DNA of 64,000 nt from positions 1,922,001 to 1,986,000 of the forward strand of contig CM031560.1 of NCBI GenBank assembly GCA_018466975.1, read 5' to 3'. Positions 51,301-62,619 of the stretch are shown piece after piece. The first letter of the stretch is position 1, and each line of letters begins with the position of its first letter. The stretch comes from Sparassis latifolia. Lineage: Eukaryota; Basidiomycota; Agaricomycetes; Polyporales; Sparassidaceae. The translations under genes and the position numbers were made by a program. The notes under the pieces were generated by a model. The model was not told where the DNA came from. It saw nothing but the letters and a program-made list of their open reading frames with translations, and made no database searches.

Positions 51301-52166
51301 GCTTTACCACACTCACGTCGTTCAATCATCAGACAGATGCATAACTAATCTTCACAAAACAAGGAAAAGTGAGACAAAAGAGAGGGTGCGGCGTCCCAGG
51401 CGCCTTATAATCACCGCAACGCGTTGACGGGATCACTTCCGGTTATCAGACAGGGATCACATGGATTAGCTAGGAGCAGTTTGGTAGGCTGCCAATTGCA
51501 ATGTTTTTCGAGTTTGCACTTGGAACCATCGAATGATCGACGAATTAATGGGGGGTCTGCAAAATCTATTGCCTTCACTTCCTCTGCGGCTTCGTTTACT
51601 ACATCTTCCCGCCGTGCAGTCGAAGTTTCCACGGAGTGTGCGCACGGCCACTCTCACCGACCGGTCTTAGTGCGCATGATGCTGTCAAAAGGGTTGATTG
51701 TGTTCCGAATGCTCCATTCTTGTAATGCTCTGGTAAGTTGCTGTCCGTAGTGGTTGCTTTCCATTATTACAATTGCTTGACACGTCGAAGTGGCATGAGA
51801 ATCCAGTCGTGCTGCGCAGTATCTGGTCGCTGTTTGCTTGCCACGCAATCCTTTGTTGTAAGCTTGAGCAGATGTTCCCATTTAGACAGCCTCTATAAGC
51901 TCTGCATTATTGGTGAAATCCTCGCGGCTCGCATTCGCGATGAAACATGGGCGAATTTGAGACTGATGAACTAGCGCTTCCCCGTCAATTCGGAGGGGCT
52001 GAAGACGATATCAATGCACAACGGCTCCTACGACTCAACGCAATACACATTCGCTACTTGAGATACATTCTTCATGAAAATGCTTCTTTCATACAATAAA
52101 CGCAGCCCGACGCAATCCGCCTCATATTTTACACCGATTCCGTCGAAGGATAGCGACGATGACGAT
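45325..52166. other. Gene-poor region
   Basis: Nearly 7 kb without a supported gene. Composition moves from GC-rich on the left to near-balanced with AT-rich patches after 47.7 kb. The most protein-like pieces are minus 50620-50210 (PNSFEGALPVHLPDNAMVGW and onward, about 135 codons, weak) and minus 51881-51411 (listed separately). No transposase, reverse transcriptase or zinc-knuckle motif was recognised. Confidence 0.45.
51411..51881 (-). pseudogene. Possible small gene interrupted by one TGA, function unknown
   Basis: The minus frame opens MGTSAQAYNKGLRGKQTATR and reads on through NHYGQQLTRALQEWSIRNTI to TKTGR, meets TGA at 51656-51654, then continues in the same frame through DVVNEAAEEVKAIDFADPPL to DPVNALR and a stop at 51411. 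The TGA lies in a GGTGAG context, so a short intron could remove it, but I could not settle an acceptor. The composition is protein-like compared with its surroundings. No family was recognised. Confidence 0.3.
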
Positions 52167-52952
52167 TTAATAATCGGGATCGCCAGTCTGCATCCAAGAG
52201 GTTGAGTAAAATGTGAAAGTCTGCGTAGGCGAAGGAACCGACCTTGCGCTCCTGTCCGCGCTGAGCCATGCCGCGATTGCCAGTGACTTTACCGGCCATT
52301 TTCTCCGCTTCACCTAAGGGAGCAGAGTTAGTAACAGAAGGGAGCCATATAAACGCGTAACGTACCCTTGATGCGGTCACCCATCGAAGCCTTGGTGCGT
52401 CCTGCACTTCCTTGAGTGTAATCATCGTTGCCGAGGTCACCCTGGCCACCACCCTGGCCAGCACCAGAGCGACGCCAATCGTCGTCGCCGGCACCAGCCT
52501 GAGAGGCGCCGCCTGAAGCACCAAAAGTGCCGGCGGTGGTGCCCTGGTAACCGCTGGAGGAAAGGTCCTCGCTCTGACGGCCGGACTGGGTGTCGGAGCC
52601 CTGCTGGCCACTATAGCCTTGCTGACCACCGTAGCCTTGCTGACCACCGTAGCCTTGCTGACCACCGTAGCCTTGCTGGCCGCCGTAGCCTTGCTGGCCG
52701 CCGTAGCCTTGCTGGCCCTGCTGGCCTTGCTGGCCCTGCCAGTCGCGCTGACCGGTCTGACTTTGGAAGTCAGAACTCTGAGTGTTCTGGGGCTGAGACA
52801 GACCGGAGTCGTCGAACTGATTTCCTTGGGCTGCGTCGAATGAGGACCAACGCACTGTTGATGAGAGAGAACTCACCTCGACCCTGGTTGCCAGAAGGGT
52901 TGTTGAAGGGGTCGCTACCGCCCCACGACTGAGTGTTACGTTGCTGAGACAT
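52167..52952 (-). CDS. Small Gly/Gln-repeat hydrophilic protein, stress-protein type
   Basis: The frame starts at ATG 52952 (MSQQRNTQSWGGSDPFNNPS) and, over four exons, gives about 210 residues. Introns are 46 nt near 52886-52841, one near 52365-52310 after MGDRIKG, and one after QERK whose removal gives the end TGDPDY-TAA at 52167. The middle has six near-perfect GYGGQQ/GYSGQQ repeats preceded by QGQQGQQGQQ. The C-terminus (MGDRIKG-EAEKMAGKVTGNRGMAQRGQERK) resembles the CsbD-like lysine/glycine motif found in fungal stress-induced hydrophilic proteins. The function is unknown; desiccation or stress protection is inference. A TATA box and a CCCCT element lie just upstream. Confidence 0.72.
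52622..52735. repeat. 18-bp coding minisatellite (GYGGQQ repeats)
   Basis: Six to seven imperfect 18-bp units (CCGTAGCCTTGCTGACCA and variants on the plus strand) sit within the coding sequence, followed by 9-bp units encoding GQQ. Units differ mostly at GACCA/GGCCG, which points to recent copy-number change. Confidence 0.85.
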
Positions 52953-53028
52953 TAAAAAACCTTGGGATTAGGCAGGTGGTGGTGGTGATGGTGGTGGGGT
53001 GCTGTGTGAGTTTGTCGCAACCACAGGA

Positions 53029-53046
53029 GAGAGGGGTACTTATATA
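53029..53046 (-). promoter_or_regulatory. TATA box and STRE-like element
   Basis: The minus strand carries TATATAAG at 53046-53039, 87 bases upstream of the start codon at 52952. CCCCT (plus AGGGG, about 53031-53036), the core of the fungal stress response element, sits immediately downstream of it. It is consistent with an inducible gene, though this is inferred from motifs only. Confidence 0.5.
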
Positions 53047-53834
53047 TGCCCAGAGTGCAAGCACATGACGATGATGACATGGTGACGACGAACGAGGCCT
53101 ACGGTATTTCGATTGGTTGCGTCAGCGGGAATATGGAGTGAAATTGACCTGGCTAACGCGCAGCTCCAATGACCAGCGATGACCAGCTGTAGACAAGGCT
53201 GGAGCATGGAGTCTTAGGAGTGCGAACGTTTGACGTGACCTTCCCAATTCGGACCAACACTTGCCACGTGGTCACGGTAACTTCTCATCTGACGTGCCAG
53301 TGCTTGCTATACGAAGACTCTGAGACTGAGAAACCTGTCCTCAAAGTTTATGCGCCGAAAACACCGACTAAACGTCGTATCTGGATATAACTATTGTTCT
53401 ACCACCTTTTTGTGGAAAAAGCCACCCTCTGTACTGCATCATCGCGACCAGCAGTTGTAGGAGTGTGAGTAGGTTTTTGTACAGACCGGAGTATGGACTA
53501 TTGGAGAAAGGAGAACCGTCAGGTATGTGACTCTCAGCTGATTCATGTCGATGGCGGTCAACCCTCAGTCTATCACGGGCTAAAATTGTTTAGTATCCCG
53601 TTGCGTGTCTTAATATCATGCAGCATTGACTTGCTGTCGGATTGGTGCGTGTCTGCTGGGGAGTTAGAGTTGAATTTTACAACTCAACTGTGATCCTCAG
53701 CATACAGCGTACGTCATTCACACTAGTTCGTAATCCAGCTGAAGCGTCTTGACTTTGTGCTATCTCTCATGTCCTGCCATTTTTTGACCGTTTTCTAATG
53801 ATAGATATCGTATAGAATAGAAAGCTGAGGCCGC
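53047..53834. other. Divergent promoter region
   Basis: About 800 bp between the Gly/Gln protein gene and the RRN5-like gene. A CACGTG box lies near 53274. A short plus frame at 53493-53693 has no recognisable content. Confidence 0.5.
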
Positions 53835-56424
53835 ATGGAAGAGGCCGAAGAAACCGAGATTCCAGTTAACCCTGTCTATTTGACACTCTTCTCCGACCAT
53901 CTGAATCGCGTCCGAGGACATCTGTTAGGCGGTGATGGCCCTGGCTCCCTTCCGGCATCATTTCTAGAACCCAATGCATACTGGACTACTGCAGAAAAGG
54001 ATGCGTTCTTCCACGGGCTCACCATCTACTCACGCCTTCGTCCTGACTTGATTGCAGCCGAAATCAAGACCAAGACCGTGGCTGATGTCTGTGTTTACCT
54101 TGGGATGCTCGAGGATGGTAGCGCGCATAATCCTCACTCATCACAGAGGCAGGACATACCTGCTTCCCGGGAGGTATCTGATCGCTGGCTCGCGTTCGAA
54201 GAGCAACAGGCATTTGCTCTATCTAATGCGGAACCCATTCTGGAAGAACAGGCGTTGCAGAAGACGCGAGATGATGAATTCAGGACCTTTCGGCTCGCTA
54301 CCCGCGCTCGCAAAGGCGATGACCGCACCGCATCAAACGAGCGCGACCGTGAAGGAGAAAAGAGGCGACAGAAGAAGTACAAGGCGTGGCTTGCAGAGCG
54401 ACAAGAGGAGTGGAAGGGCGAAGATGTCTTGCGTGCTCTGGATACAGTTGCGATGAAGGCCCTGAATCGCATTTTGAGGAAGGACGAAGATGTACGTTGG
54501 CCGACAGCGCCGGAGCCCAGTGGACTACATCGCGCGGGGAAAGCGGACGAAGTCCAGGAACGTGCAGGCAGTTCTACTGCGATTCCGTTTCTTCCTGTTG
54601 AAGCTCTTCACCGGATCGACGAAGAAATGATAGACCCTGTTCTTCGAGCCCAATCACAGTCTACTTCCGTCAGTGACAATTTTGCACTTCCGGCAGCCCC
54701 AATGGGCACTGTGGCGGGGGTGCTTCCTCATGCAATCTACGGAGCCCAATTTCGACCATCGACTCCACCTTTCCAGGGGACATCTATCACCTCTGATTCT
54801 CTCCGACAGTCGGTAGCTCCTGCTCATACCGTAGAAACCTCCACTTCAACCGTTACCGGTGTTGAACAGTCACTTTCTCCAGCCTCACGTCGTCGTCTCC
54901 AGAAGCGGATGCATATGCGTCGGAAGAGGGCAGAAGAGTCGGGCAGCGTGATCTCAGAGACAGTCGAAAAGCTGAAGACTGGACCAAAGAGAAAGAAGAT
55001 GAGGGGTGAGGCCGGTGCGTCCATTGTAGAGCATGCTGGAGGTGGCGACGTGGATCCTATTGAGCGGCAGCATGACAAGGTCGCCGCGGCTCGGAAAGGA
55101 ACAGATGAACGTGACCAGCAACGAGCGGATGACGACCCTTCATCTTCCGAGGATGAGGACGTGAAAGGCTCTTACCGACACCCCCATCCGTCAGGACCCA
55201 CTCTACCCGAAAAACTGCGCGATAAATACAAGGCCATGGGTATCACTGCCGAACGACTATACGAGGAAGGACTCGGGTTACTCCACCTCGGAGGACTCGC
55301 GAAGATAATGCGGTGAGTGTTAGTGCTTCATGGCGCTGATAGGATCGACTCATTATATCTGATTTTGTTTAGGCTGTATAACGAATTGCGAAAGCAACGA
55401 GACGTCCCACCCTCTGTTGCTTCACAGATATCTGTTGATCTAGTTCGAATTCTGAACGCCCACGTGGTGAAGTTCACTACAAAGCTTGTTCACCGATCGA
55501 TTGTATCGGGAGAGCAGGAGAGGCTAGCAAAAATGCACACGAAGGTATGGGGATTGAAGAACAAGGTTCGTGAAACTGGGTTGTTACTTTCCTTGTTGCG
55601 CCAATAATTTATCCTCTTCACGTCAGATTATCTCCCCCGTCGATGTTGAACATGCGTTGATGATGATGTATTCTGAAAGACCCAGCAAGAAGGCACATTT
55701 CAAAGGACTCCTCGACCGTTTGGACATTGCAGTTGAAAGCGCAGCGGAGAGTGATGAAGAGGAGGATCTAGTGCGAAGCAAGGGCACCAAGAATGTCGAC
55801 AGCAAAGGTGGGAAACGTGAACGCAGACCACCTGTCTCGCGATCAGATGATTCGAGCTCTCCTTCACAGCCAGAGGACAACGATTCGGACGCGGATGCGG
55901 ACGAGGGGCGGGCTGATGCTGCGCAATTAATTGGCCCACCGCATCTCTCATTGCATCAAACTATCTTCACCCCATTCGTCCGCCTTCCATCATTTACCCC
56001 GTTGCCATCGGTCGGCTACTCTGCACCGACTGATCCATCCCTGTTCATGCCTTGCCCTACGTCAACGCTGCTATCTGGCACTGCAGAACCTCCTGTCGAT
56101 GAGGAACTCATGCCCTGCGTCACACGCGGCGATACGCTCATGGCGGAATTGCTGGAAGATGAAGAACTCGAGAAGCATGACAGTATGGAAGACGAGCAGC
56201 ACGAAAAAAGATTGTGGTCCAAATTCGCCTCGGACTCAGGAGAGGATGAGCACGATGCCCACGTGTCTAGCAAGAGGAAGCGAATTGAAGATTCGAGCGA
56301 TGTTGACGAAGATAACGCTCAAGCCAAGCGGGACGAAGCCCAGGCAGGGGGCTTCCAAAGATACCGTCAACCGGACCCGAATGGACCAGTAAAGAGCCGT
56401 GTATATATATCAGACAGCGACTGA
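53835..56424 (+). CDS. RRN5-like RNA polymerase I upstream activating factor subunit
   Basis: Three exons: 53835-55315, about 55373-55565, and about 55627-56424, giving roughly 820 residues. Near the N-terminus a SANT/Myb-like segment reads YWTTAEKDAFFHGLTIYSRL, then RPDLIAAEIKTKTVADVCVY, the layout seen in fungal Rrn5. A Lys/Arg/Glu-rich helix follows (DREGEKRRQKKYKAWLAERQ). After the first intron, a segment with histone-fold character (PPSVASQISVDLVRILNAHV to IISPVDVEHALMMMY) may pair with a histone-fold partner. The C-terminal third is acidic and disordered (SDEEEDLV, DNDSDADADEGRAD) and ends YISDSD. The protein is expected to act at the rDNA promoter. Family assignment is moderate, since fungal RRN5 proteins are poorly conserved. 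Confidence 0.65.
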
Positions 56425-57456
56425 CTTAGTCGACTTCCGATGAATCTTTTACTCGATGTGCGGTGAGTGTTGCGTGTATCATGAAGTGTGCGTTAATGTG
56501 GCTAACTCACATGGCTGGTTCTATTCAGGGAAGCCGCGTACTAATTCAATCCTCCACCCCAATACTTTCGCGTCAGGAAAGCCCAAAAGTATGTGTAGTA
56601 AACGTTCCGGGAGCACAACGTAAAAATGTACTGCCGGTTCTATCTGATCCATATGCCTCGTCTAAACTTTCATAGGTCTACTGTCACAATCTAGTTGAAT
56701 GTATCTCATAAATAGTTTGCTTGTTACATGCTATATCTCTTGTCCAACTGTCGACGTCTCTACTTAGCTGGGATGCCGGCCTGGTGGGATCTTGGCCAAA
56801 ACTACTAGTGTACGAGTCAAACGAAAGGTTGCGTGCTATAAATATTGATTCTCATCATAGATATGTACCATGGAATATCGATCAACAAGCAGTGAATTTT
56901 GACTACTCAAAACAAGGTGTAAGAGCAAACTGATCAATTGCCAGTGGACCGCATCCAGGCTAGGCTCATAGATACAGCCTCTAGTTACCTGCAGGACCAG
57001 TCGTTCCTTACATCAAGGCTTGGGCTTGTGGCAGGAGATTACGTAACACGATGTTTGGCCTCAATATGGAGATTTTCCCCTTCCACAAGGTTCAGAGTAA
57101 CAGTCGGCCACAGTACCTCCAAAGCTCAGGGCGGCGTCAAGCAATCTTGTATCTCGACCTCCTCTACAATTGCACAGGAGCGAGAAATTATATTCCTTCC
57201 AAATTTCTGCCCCTTCAAGTTCCCCGAGAGAGTGAAACCAACCTGGCCACTCTACGCCATCTGCCACACGGTCACTAACTTCACCGCGTTCTGTTTGGTC
57301 GTGTATTATGAACTGTGGTATGAGGATACACAGTTCTCCGAACATCATACGGCTCTTTAACTGGCAAAGCCACCCCAACGCCCGGACGTCCTCACTGCTT
57401 CGCTAAGGTAGATTGTGGCCATCCTTTCTGTTACCCATACTTCTCACTTAGCTTTC
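56425..57456. other. Intergenic region upstream of RIF1
   Basis: About 1 kb, AT-richer than its surroundings, with only short frames of no recognisable content (the longest is 140 codons, 56938-57360). Presumably it holds the 3' UTR of the RRN5-like gene and the RIF1 promoter. Confidence 0.5.
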
Positions 57457-60400
57457 ATGCCGCACTCTCCAGTGAACCACCGGAAATACATTTCCGAGCC
57501 AATGTCTTTTCCACCTCAAACGACGCGATCAGATTTTTATGGTGATGCTCCTGGGTACTTCAGGTCACCTATCGCCACTCTCAGAGAGTCTCTTGAAGAC
57601 GATTCAGCGGAACATATCTCTGCCCATGATCTGCTCGAGGCGTACAGCGTTTTCTCAAACCGACTGCGCACTATAGTGACAGTCATCCCAGAGGATCAAC
57701 GCGAAGTTCCCTCGTTGAACTACGTTGCACGACACGCTCCCGAGGTTGCACAATGTCTCCGAAGGGACCTGCGTCGCGCCCTCGTTGATCCCGTACCTAA
57801 CTATCGCTTCAGCAATGATTTAATACCCGAATCTTTGGCATTCAGGGATGCTACTGAAGATCAAGTCAAAGACGCAAGAGACGCGTCTTCTGTCTGTCAT
57901 GGCGCACTGCGATTGTTGTCCTATATCTTCCGGTTTAGCGTCCTGTCTTCAATGTTTCCTCGTGCGTCCACTGTCTGTTCACTTCGAATAAGGAGATTGA
58001 TTTACAGTCAGCGAATGATGTGGCAAGTCTTCTGGATGATGTCTTGAAAACGATTCGCAAATCCTCCCATCCCATCCCAAATGAATCGAAAACAGTTTTG
58101 TTGGCCACGTGGGTAGTATCGAAACTCCGGCTCTCTACGATGGTGATGTCTTCGAAGAAGCAACAAATTAAAGACACTCTGAAGGCGGAAATCGAGGGCG
58201 GGAAGCCAGAGTTATATGTGATCGACAGTCTGAAGGTGGGCACCCCGTGCCGACCTCAAAAGTAAAATAATCCCTAACATCAGTTGCAGGCATGTCACCA
58301 CTTGCTAACTTCGTACCCTCTCATTTTCTTCGAACCTTTTGTTGAAGTTCTGCCACTCGTCATGGCTCGTCTTATTTCGCCATCAGCCGCTGTCCGCACA
58401 CAAGCGGCAAACGCTCTTTCAGGGTATGTGCTCGCCTCCCTCTCTGATCAAGCGCAATCCCTTCAAGGGTCGATGGACACCGTCAGACATCACATTTATA
58501 CTTTCATCGACTCGCAGAGGTCCTCAAAGAACAGGATAGATGGTACCCTCCGTCTGGAGGACATGCTGTCTATCTCCTTGACTGTGGATCATCCCGCTGC
58601 GGCCGGTCAAGGACCTGTGTGGTGCCTAATCGTCCTAGCCTGCATCGCAACTTTACTTGCTGGAGAGTTGTTCACTCGTCCGCGTTCTCTGAAGCTCGTG
58701 ATGACATACCTGGCACGCAACTTGGCTCACCAGCGGTCCTTCGTCCGCAAGTTGCATGCATGCGTGTGGCGGTGCTTAATCTGGGCGTTCATCCACGTTT
58801 CGCGAGACAACGATACACACTTCCATGCAGACCGGAGGATCATCTCGGCGTCTCAATCCTCGTCAGACCTCCGTGAACGCGCTTTCTGTGTCGTGCGGCA
58901 GGAATTAGGGCAAGGGACTGGCATAGCACTCGTCTCATGTCTGTTGCAGCCGCCATTGCCAGCCACGCAGTGCGATATACCCTCGATCGCGACAAGTGAT
59001 CTCTCGAAAGCTCTAGGCATTGTCAGAGATATGGTCTCGCATGACTCCCAGTCGGTACACTCTGAGGGCGTTGCGCTCCTGACAAGGTTGATTAGCTCCA
59101 TTGGCACGGCTGCTGGTTTCTTGTCTCCGATTGCTTCGGATAGTGCACAGCATGAAGGGAAGATCATTGTCAAGGAGTTATTCGACAGCTCATTGCTGAA
59201 GGCAGATTGGGACAAGGTGCCACAGCTCGTTTCTACCATTGGCCAATACAACGTGGAGGAAGTAAGGCAATTAACCGAAGCAGAGATTGTGTGCCATTGG
59301 GAAGACTTATTTGAGATATGGGCGCATTGCGTGGAGCGAACTCTTTTGCATCATCAGCCAGTGGGTGCGCTTTCGGTACGTAAACCGTGATGTCTCTTCG
59401 AAATTCAGATATGACTTAATTCCGCAGAGTGATCTGTTACAAGTCTGGCAAGCGTTGCTCCTGGTCCAAGCGCAGCTTACGCAAGAATACGGACATCTTA
59501 CTACCGCTTCCAGTTTTGCAAATCGTGCCGTGACTATTATCACGGATTTATTGTTGTTCAACTACCACGGCTCATCCGACTCTTCTCAGCTGTGCGACAG
59601 ACAATGTGCTCGACTGACATTAGTACGCCAATTATGGAGAGTCATGAAGAACGTCTTTGCGACATCTTGGCTGATACCGACGGCTACTTCAATCTTGACC
59701 TCGGTGCTCAAGCAGGAATACAAGATCGATCGCGAAGACGTCAAGGTCGCTTGGAGTGAATTATGTGCAGCTTTGATTTCTGCAAGCGAGCCGGACCTCC
59801 TTGGCCGGCTTGTCATTGGAAATGAGTCTCAGAGGACGACGGAACTCATCCGACATTTATGGAATGTGTCTGTGTCCAAATGGACGACAATTGACCCCAA
59901 ACCTAGCTGGCAAGATACAGTTTCCTTTCTGGTAGTTCCCCTCAGGTAAGTCAGACTACCATATTCTATTGTTACTTTGTTTCATATCTATGTCTAGCGT
60001 ATGGGTTATGAGCGATGAGGAGAATGGCGTGTGGGATGGTGTTCTTGATTATGCCGCTGTGTATGCTGAGTCACTATCAATTTCATCACTGAAAGTGGTA
60101 GAGACTCTTGTCCTAAGTGCGGCGAAGCAGTCAAAGAGGTAGACGATTTCCTATCCCCGCCTTATTTTGATTGTATGATATTGATTACTGTGCAGTCTTC
60201 TAGCTTTCCCCAGAACCAGCCTCATCATTCTTGCCCATCTTCGTCCGACGGCCGCAGATATCATCTCCGCGGAATTATTTTCTCATATTAATGAATACCT
60301 GTCTGGCTTATATTCTCGTCAAGCAGATTTTTTGCAGTTGGCCATGATCGCGTTGAAAAACTTGAGAAGTTTATTCAAACGCTGTCCAAGGAGCCTGCTT

Positions 60401-62460
60401 ATCCCGGTGTTAACAGCGCTCTCGGATGGGTTATGTGTCTGGGTCAAGGACGAATCGGAAATAATGCTAGAAGAAGAGTATAATGATGTGGTGCGTATAC
60501 CCTATATCGTGACCTGTTCGTACTGTATTCATCGTGGCGTCATAGGTAATGACCCTGTACACCGATACCCTGGACCTCCTTCGGGGTCACTCATTCACTG
60601 CAGATACCCTTCAGGCATTGGCACCTCTCATTTCCTCGGGCTTTTGTCGCCTCGTACATCCAGCACGGGGTCCTGTAGCTTTCAAGGCCTTTTGGGACTC
60701 AATTAATCCTGGTATCGGGTCCCTTATTCACGTTCTCCCCGATAGCATCAAGGAATGTTTGAAGACATATCAGGAGGCCTTTGGCGCAAGCTTGCCATCT
60801 GATATATCCTTTGATTCCGAGTCATCACAGTCTCAGTCTCAGTCACAGTCAGATGTTAGTCTCGGAACCTACACTGTGTCTTAAGTTGTGAACTGATACT
60901 TCTCTCTCTCACAGAACGTGCAACCTGAATTCCCAGCCAAGGGACAAGATGATGACCGGTCAATCTACCCTGTCCTCCGAGCCTCCGCTGTAGCTACGAA
61001 TTCCTCCAGAGAGAAGGGGGTCGTCGCTCTTATGTCTGCAACCGAAGGTGCTGATACATCATCTACGGAACAATATCACGCTGGGCGCGATCCTACGTTC
61101 GCCTCGTTAGGGCTTACACAGGACTCGCAATCGCGCAATTATTCAGAGACGAGAAACACTAGCTTGAGGTTCGCCATGATCGACTCACGTCGATCCTCTG
61201 GAGTGACTAGCATGCTGTCTCCGGAAGTCCCGTTTGTTGGGGCTGGTATGGAGCACATAAATACCTTACCTGGGATGCATTCCCCATCACCTGCCGTGTC
61301 TAACGCGATTGTTCCAGTTTCCCCTTTGTTCGATGCATCTTACTCCGTATTTGTACCCAGTTCACCGACTCCTGCGAAACGCGCATCTTCTGCCCGAGGT
61401 AAGTGGCCACTGAACAACGCAGTCAGACATTGATAACCAATGTAATTGCTAGATCTTAGGCCATCCAAGCGAATAAAGTTAGCTTCAACGGCAGATGGAG
61501 AGAACTCAAATATCGACCCTTATGGGGAGACATCTGGCATCCTTGCCCATCGTGCATCATTTTCCGAAACAGCTCTGGACATGGCTCATGGTCGAAGTTC
61601 GCGCTTCGATTGCATCGAAGTGCCCACTTACGTGGAAGTCAGGCGTATACGCTCGCGGTCAGGATCTGCTACTCCGCATCCGATGCCTGGATGCGCAGGT
61701 CCATCTATCACTCGCCAAGTTCCCCCCGCTCCAGTTATTGCTACACCGGACACGATCGACAACAGGGAAGCCTTACTACGTACGCCTAGGGCGATGACAC
61801 CCCCACCCTCGGAAGACTATGAGAGTTGGGAAACTGCTCTGGACACGGCCCAGCTGCAGCGTATCCAGCGTGATCTAGGATCACACTCGCCAGGTAAATT
61901 TTCTTCGTCCCCTCTACTGTAACGTCGCTAATTTGCACCCTGGTCACCGACACAGAGCTAGACCACGATGAGTTCTCGGCTTCAGAACAAGAGGATGACG
62001 CGTGCACCCCTTGTAGGCATCGGAGCGTCGGTAAGGGTAAAGGCATAACGAGAACAGCACCCCCGAATATTGCGCACGGTCAGATAATACTTGATGACCA
62101 TGTTGTCGGTTGCTGACAAGTTACTCAGGAGATACCGTCGTCTTTTCCAACCTAGCTCACCGGGCCGATACCCATGCTCCCGATCACCCTGCGCCACCAG
62201 AGCGGTCCCAGACAGCTCCGGCGTTGTCGCGCGCGCTTGACCCAGCATTTGAAGTCGCCCCACCTCTGCGCAGAGCGCGCACCATATCGACCGGGATCGA
62301 CGCTCTCCGGCAGGCGTACGACGCTGTGCAGGCGGAGGGCTCGCAGATGCCGGTGGACGAGATGCTTGCGGCGACGAAGCTGGTGCATGACATTGGGAGG
62401 ATACTCAATGAGAAGCTGTTGCAGCGTTTGGGAGACGGCGGCAAAGGCGATGACTGCTAA
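57457..62460 (+). CDS. RIF1: RIF1, telomere length and replication-timing regulator
   Basis: RIF1 is a large HEAT-repeat protein that brings protein phosphatase 1 to chromatin, restrains late origins and binds telomeres. The start is ATG 57457 (MPHSPVNHRKYISEP), and about a dozen exons give roughly 1,450 residues. The N-terminal two thirds match the Rif1 N-terminal domain in layout: ESLEDDSAEHISAHDLLEAY, SKTVLLATWVVSKLRL, then helical repeats LTSYPLIFFEPFVEVLPLVM, LLQVWQALLLVQAQLTQEYG and PRTSLIILAHLRPTAADIIS. The last third is Ser/Pro-rich and disordered with a SQSQSQSQ tract (60830-60855), and ends KLVHDIGRILNEKLLQRLGD before TAA 62458-62460. I did not find an obvious RVxF PP1-docking motif. 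The frame appears intact throughout. Confidence 0.8.
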
Positions 62461-62619
62461 TGAAGGTGGAGGGTTCGTGAAATGCGTGTGTGTCACGATG
62501 TATGATGGTCATGCTCTATTTTATTTCTATATTATCAGCTTGTCCTGGTATCGACGGTCTGGATCTAGTAGAAGTCAACTCCATTAGCACGTTAACGTAT
62601 AGATAGACGACCTCCTACC

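Noticed and set aside
45325..52166. Degenerate LTR retrotransposon in the gene-poor tract
   Set aside because: Searched by eye for YxDD, DSG/DTG and CCHC motifs on both strands and found none; no paired LTRs recognised.
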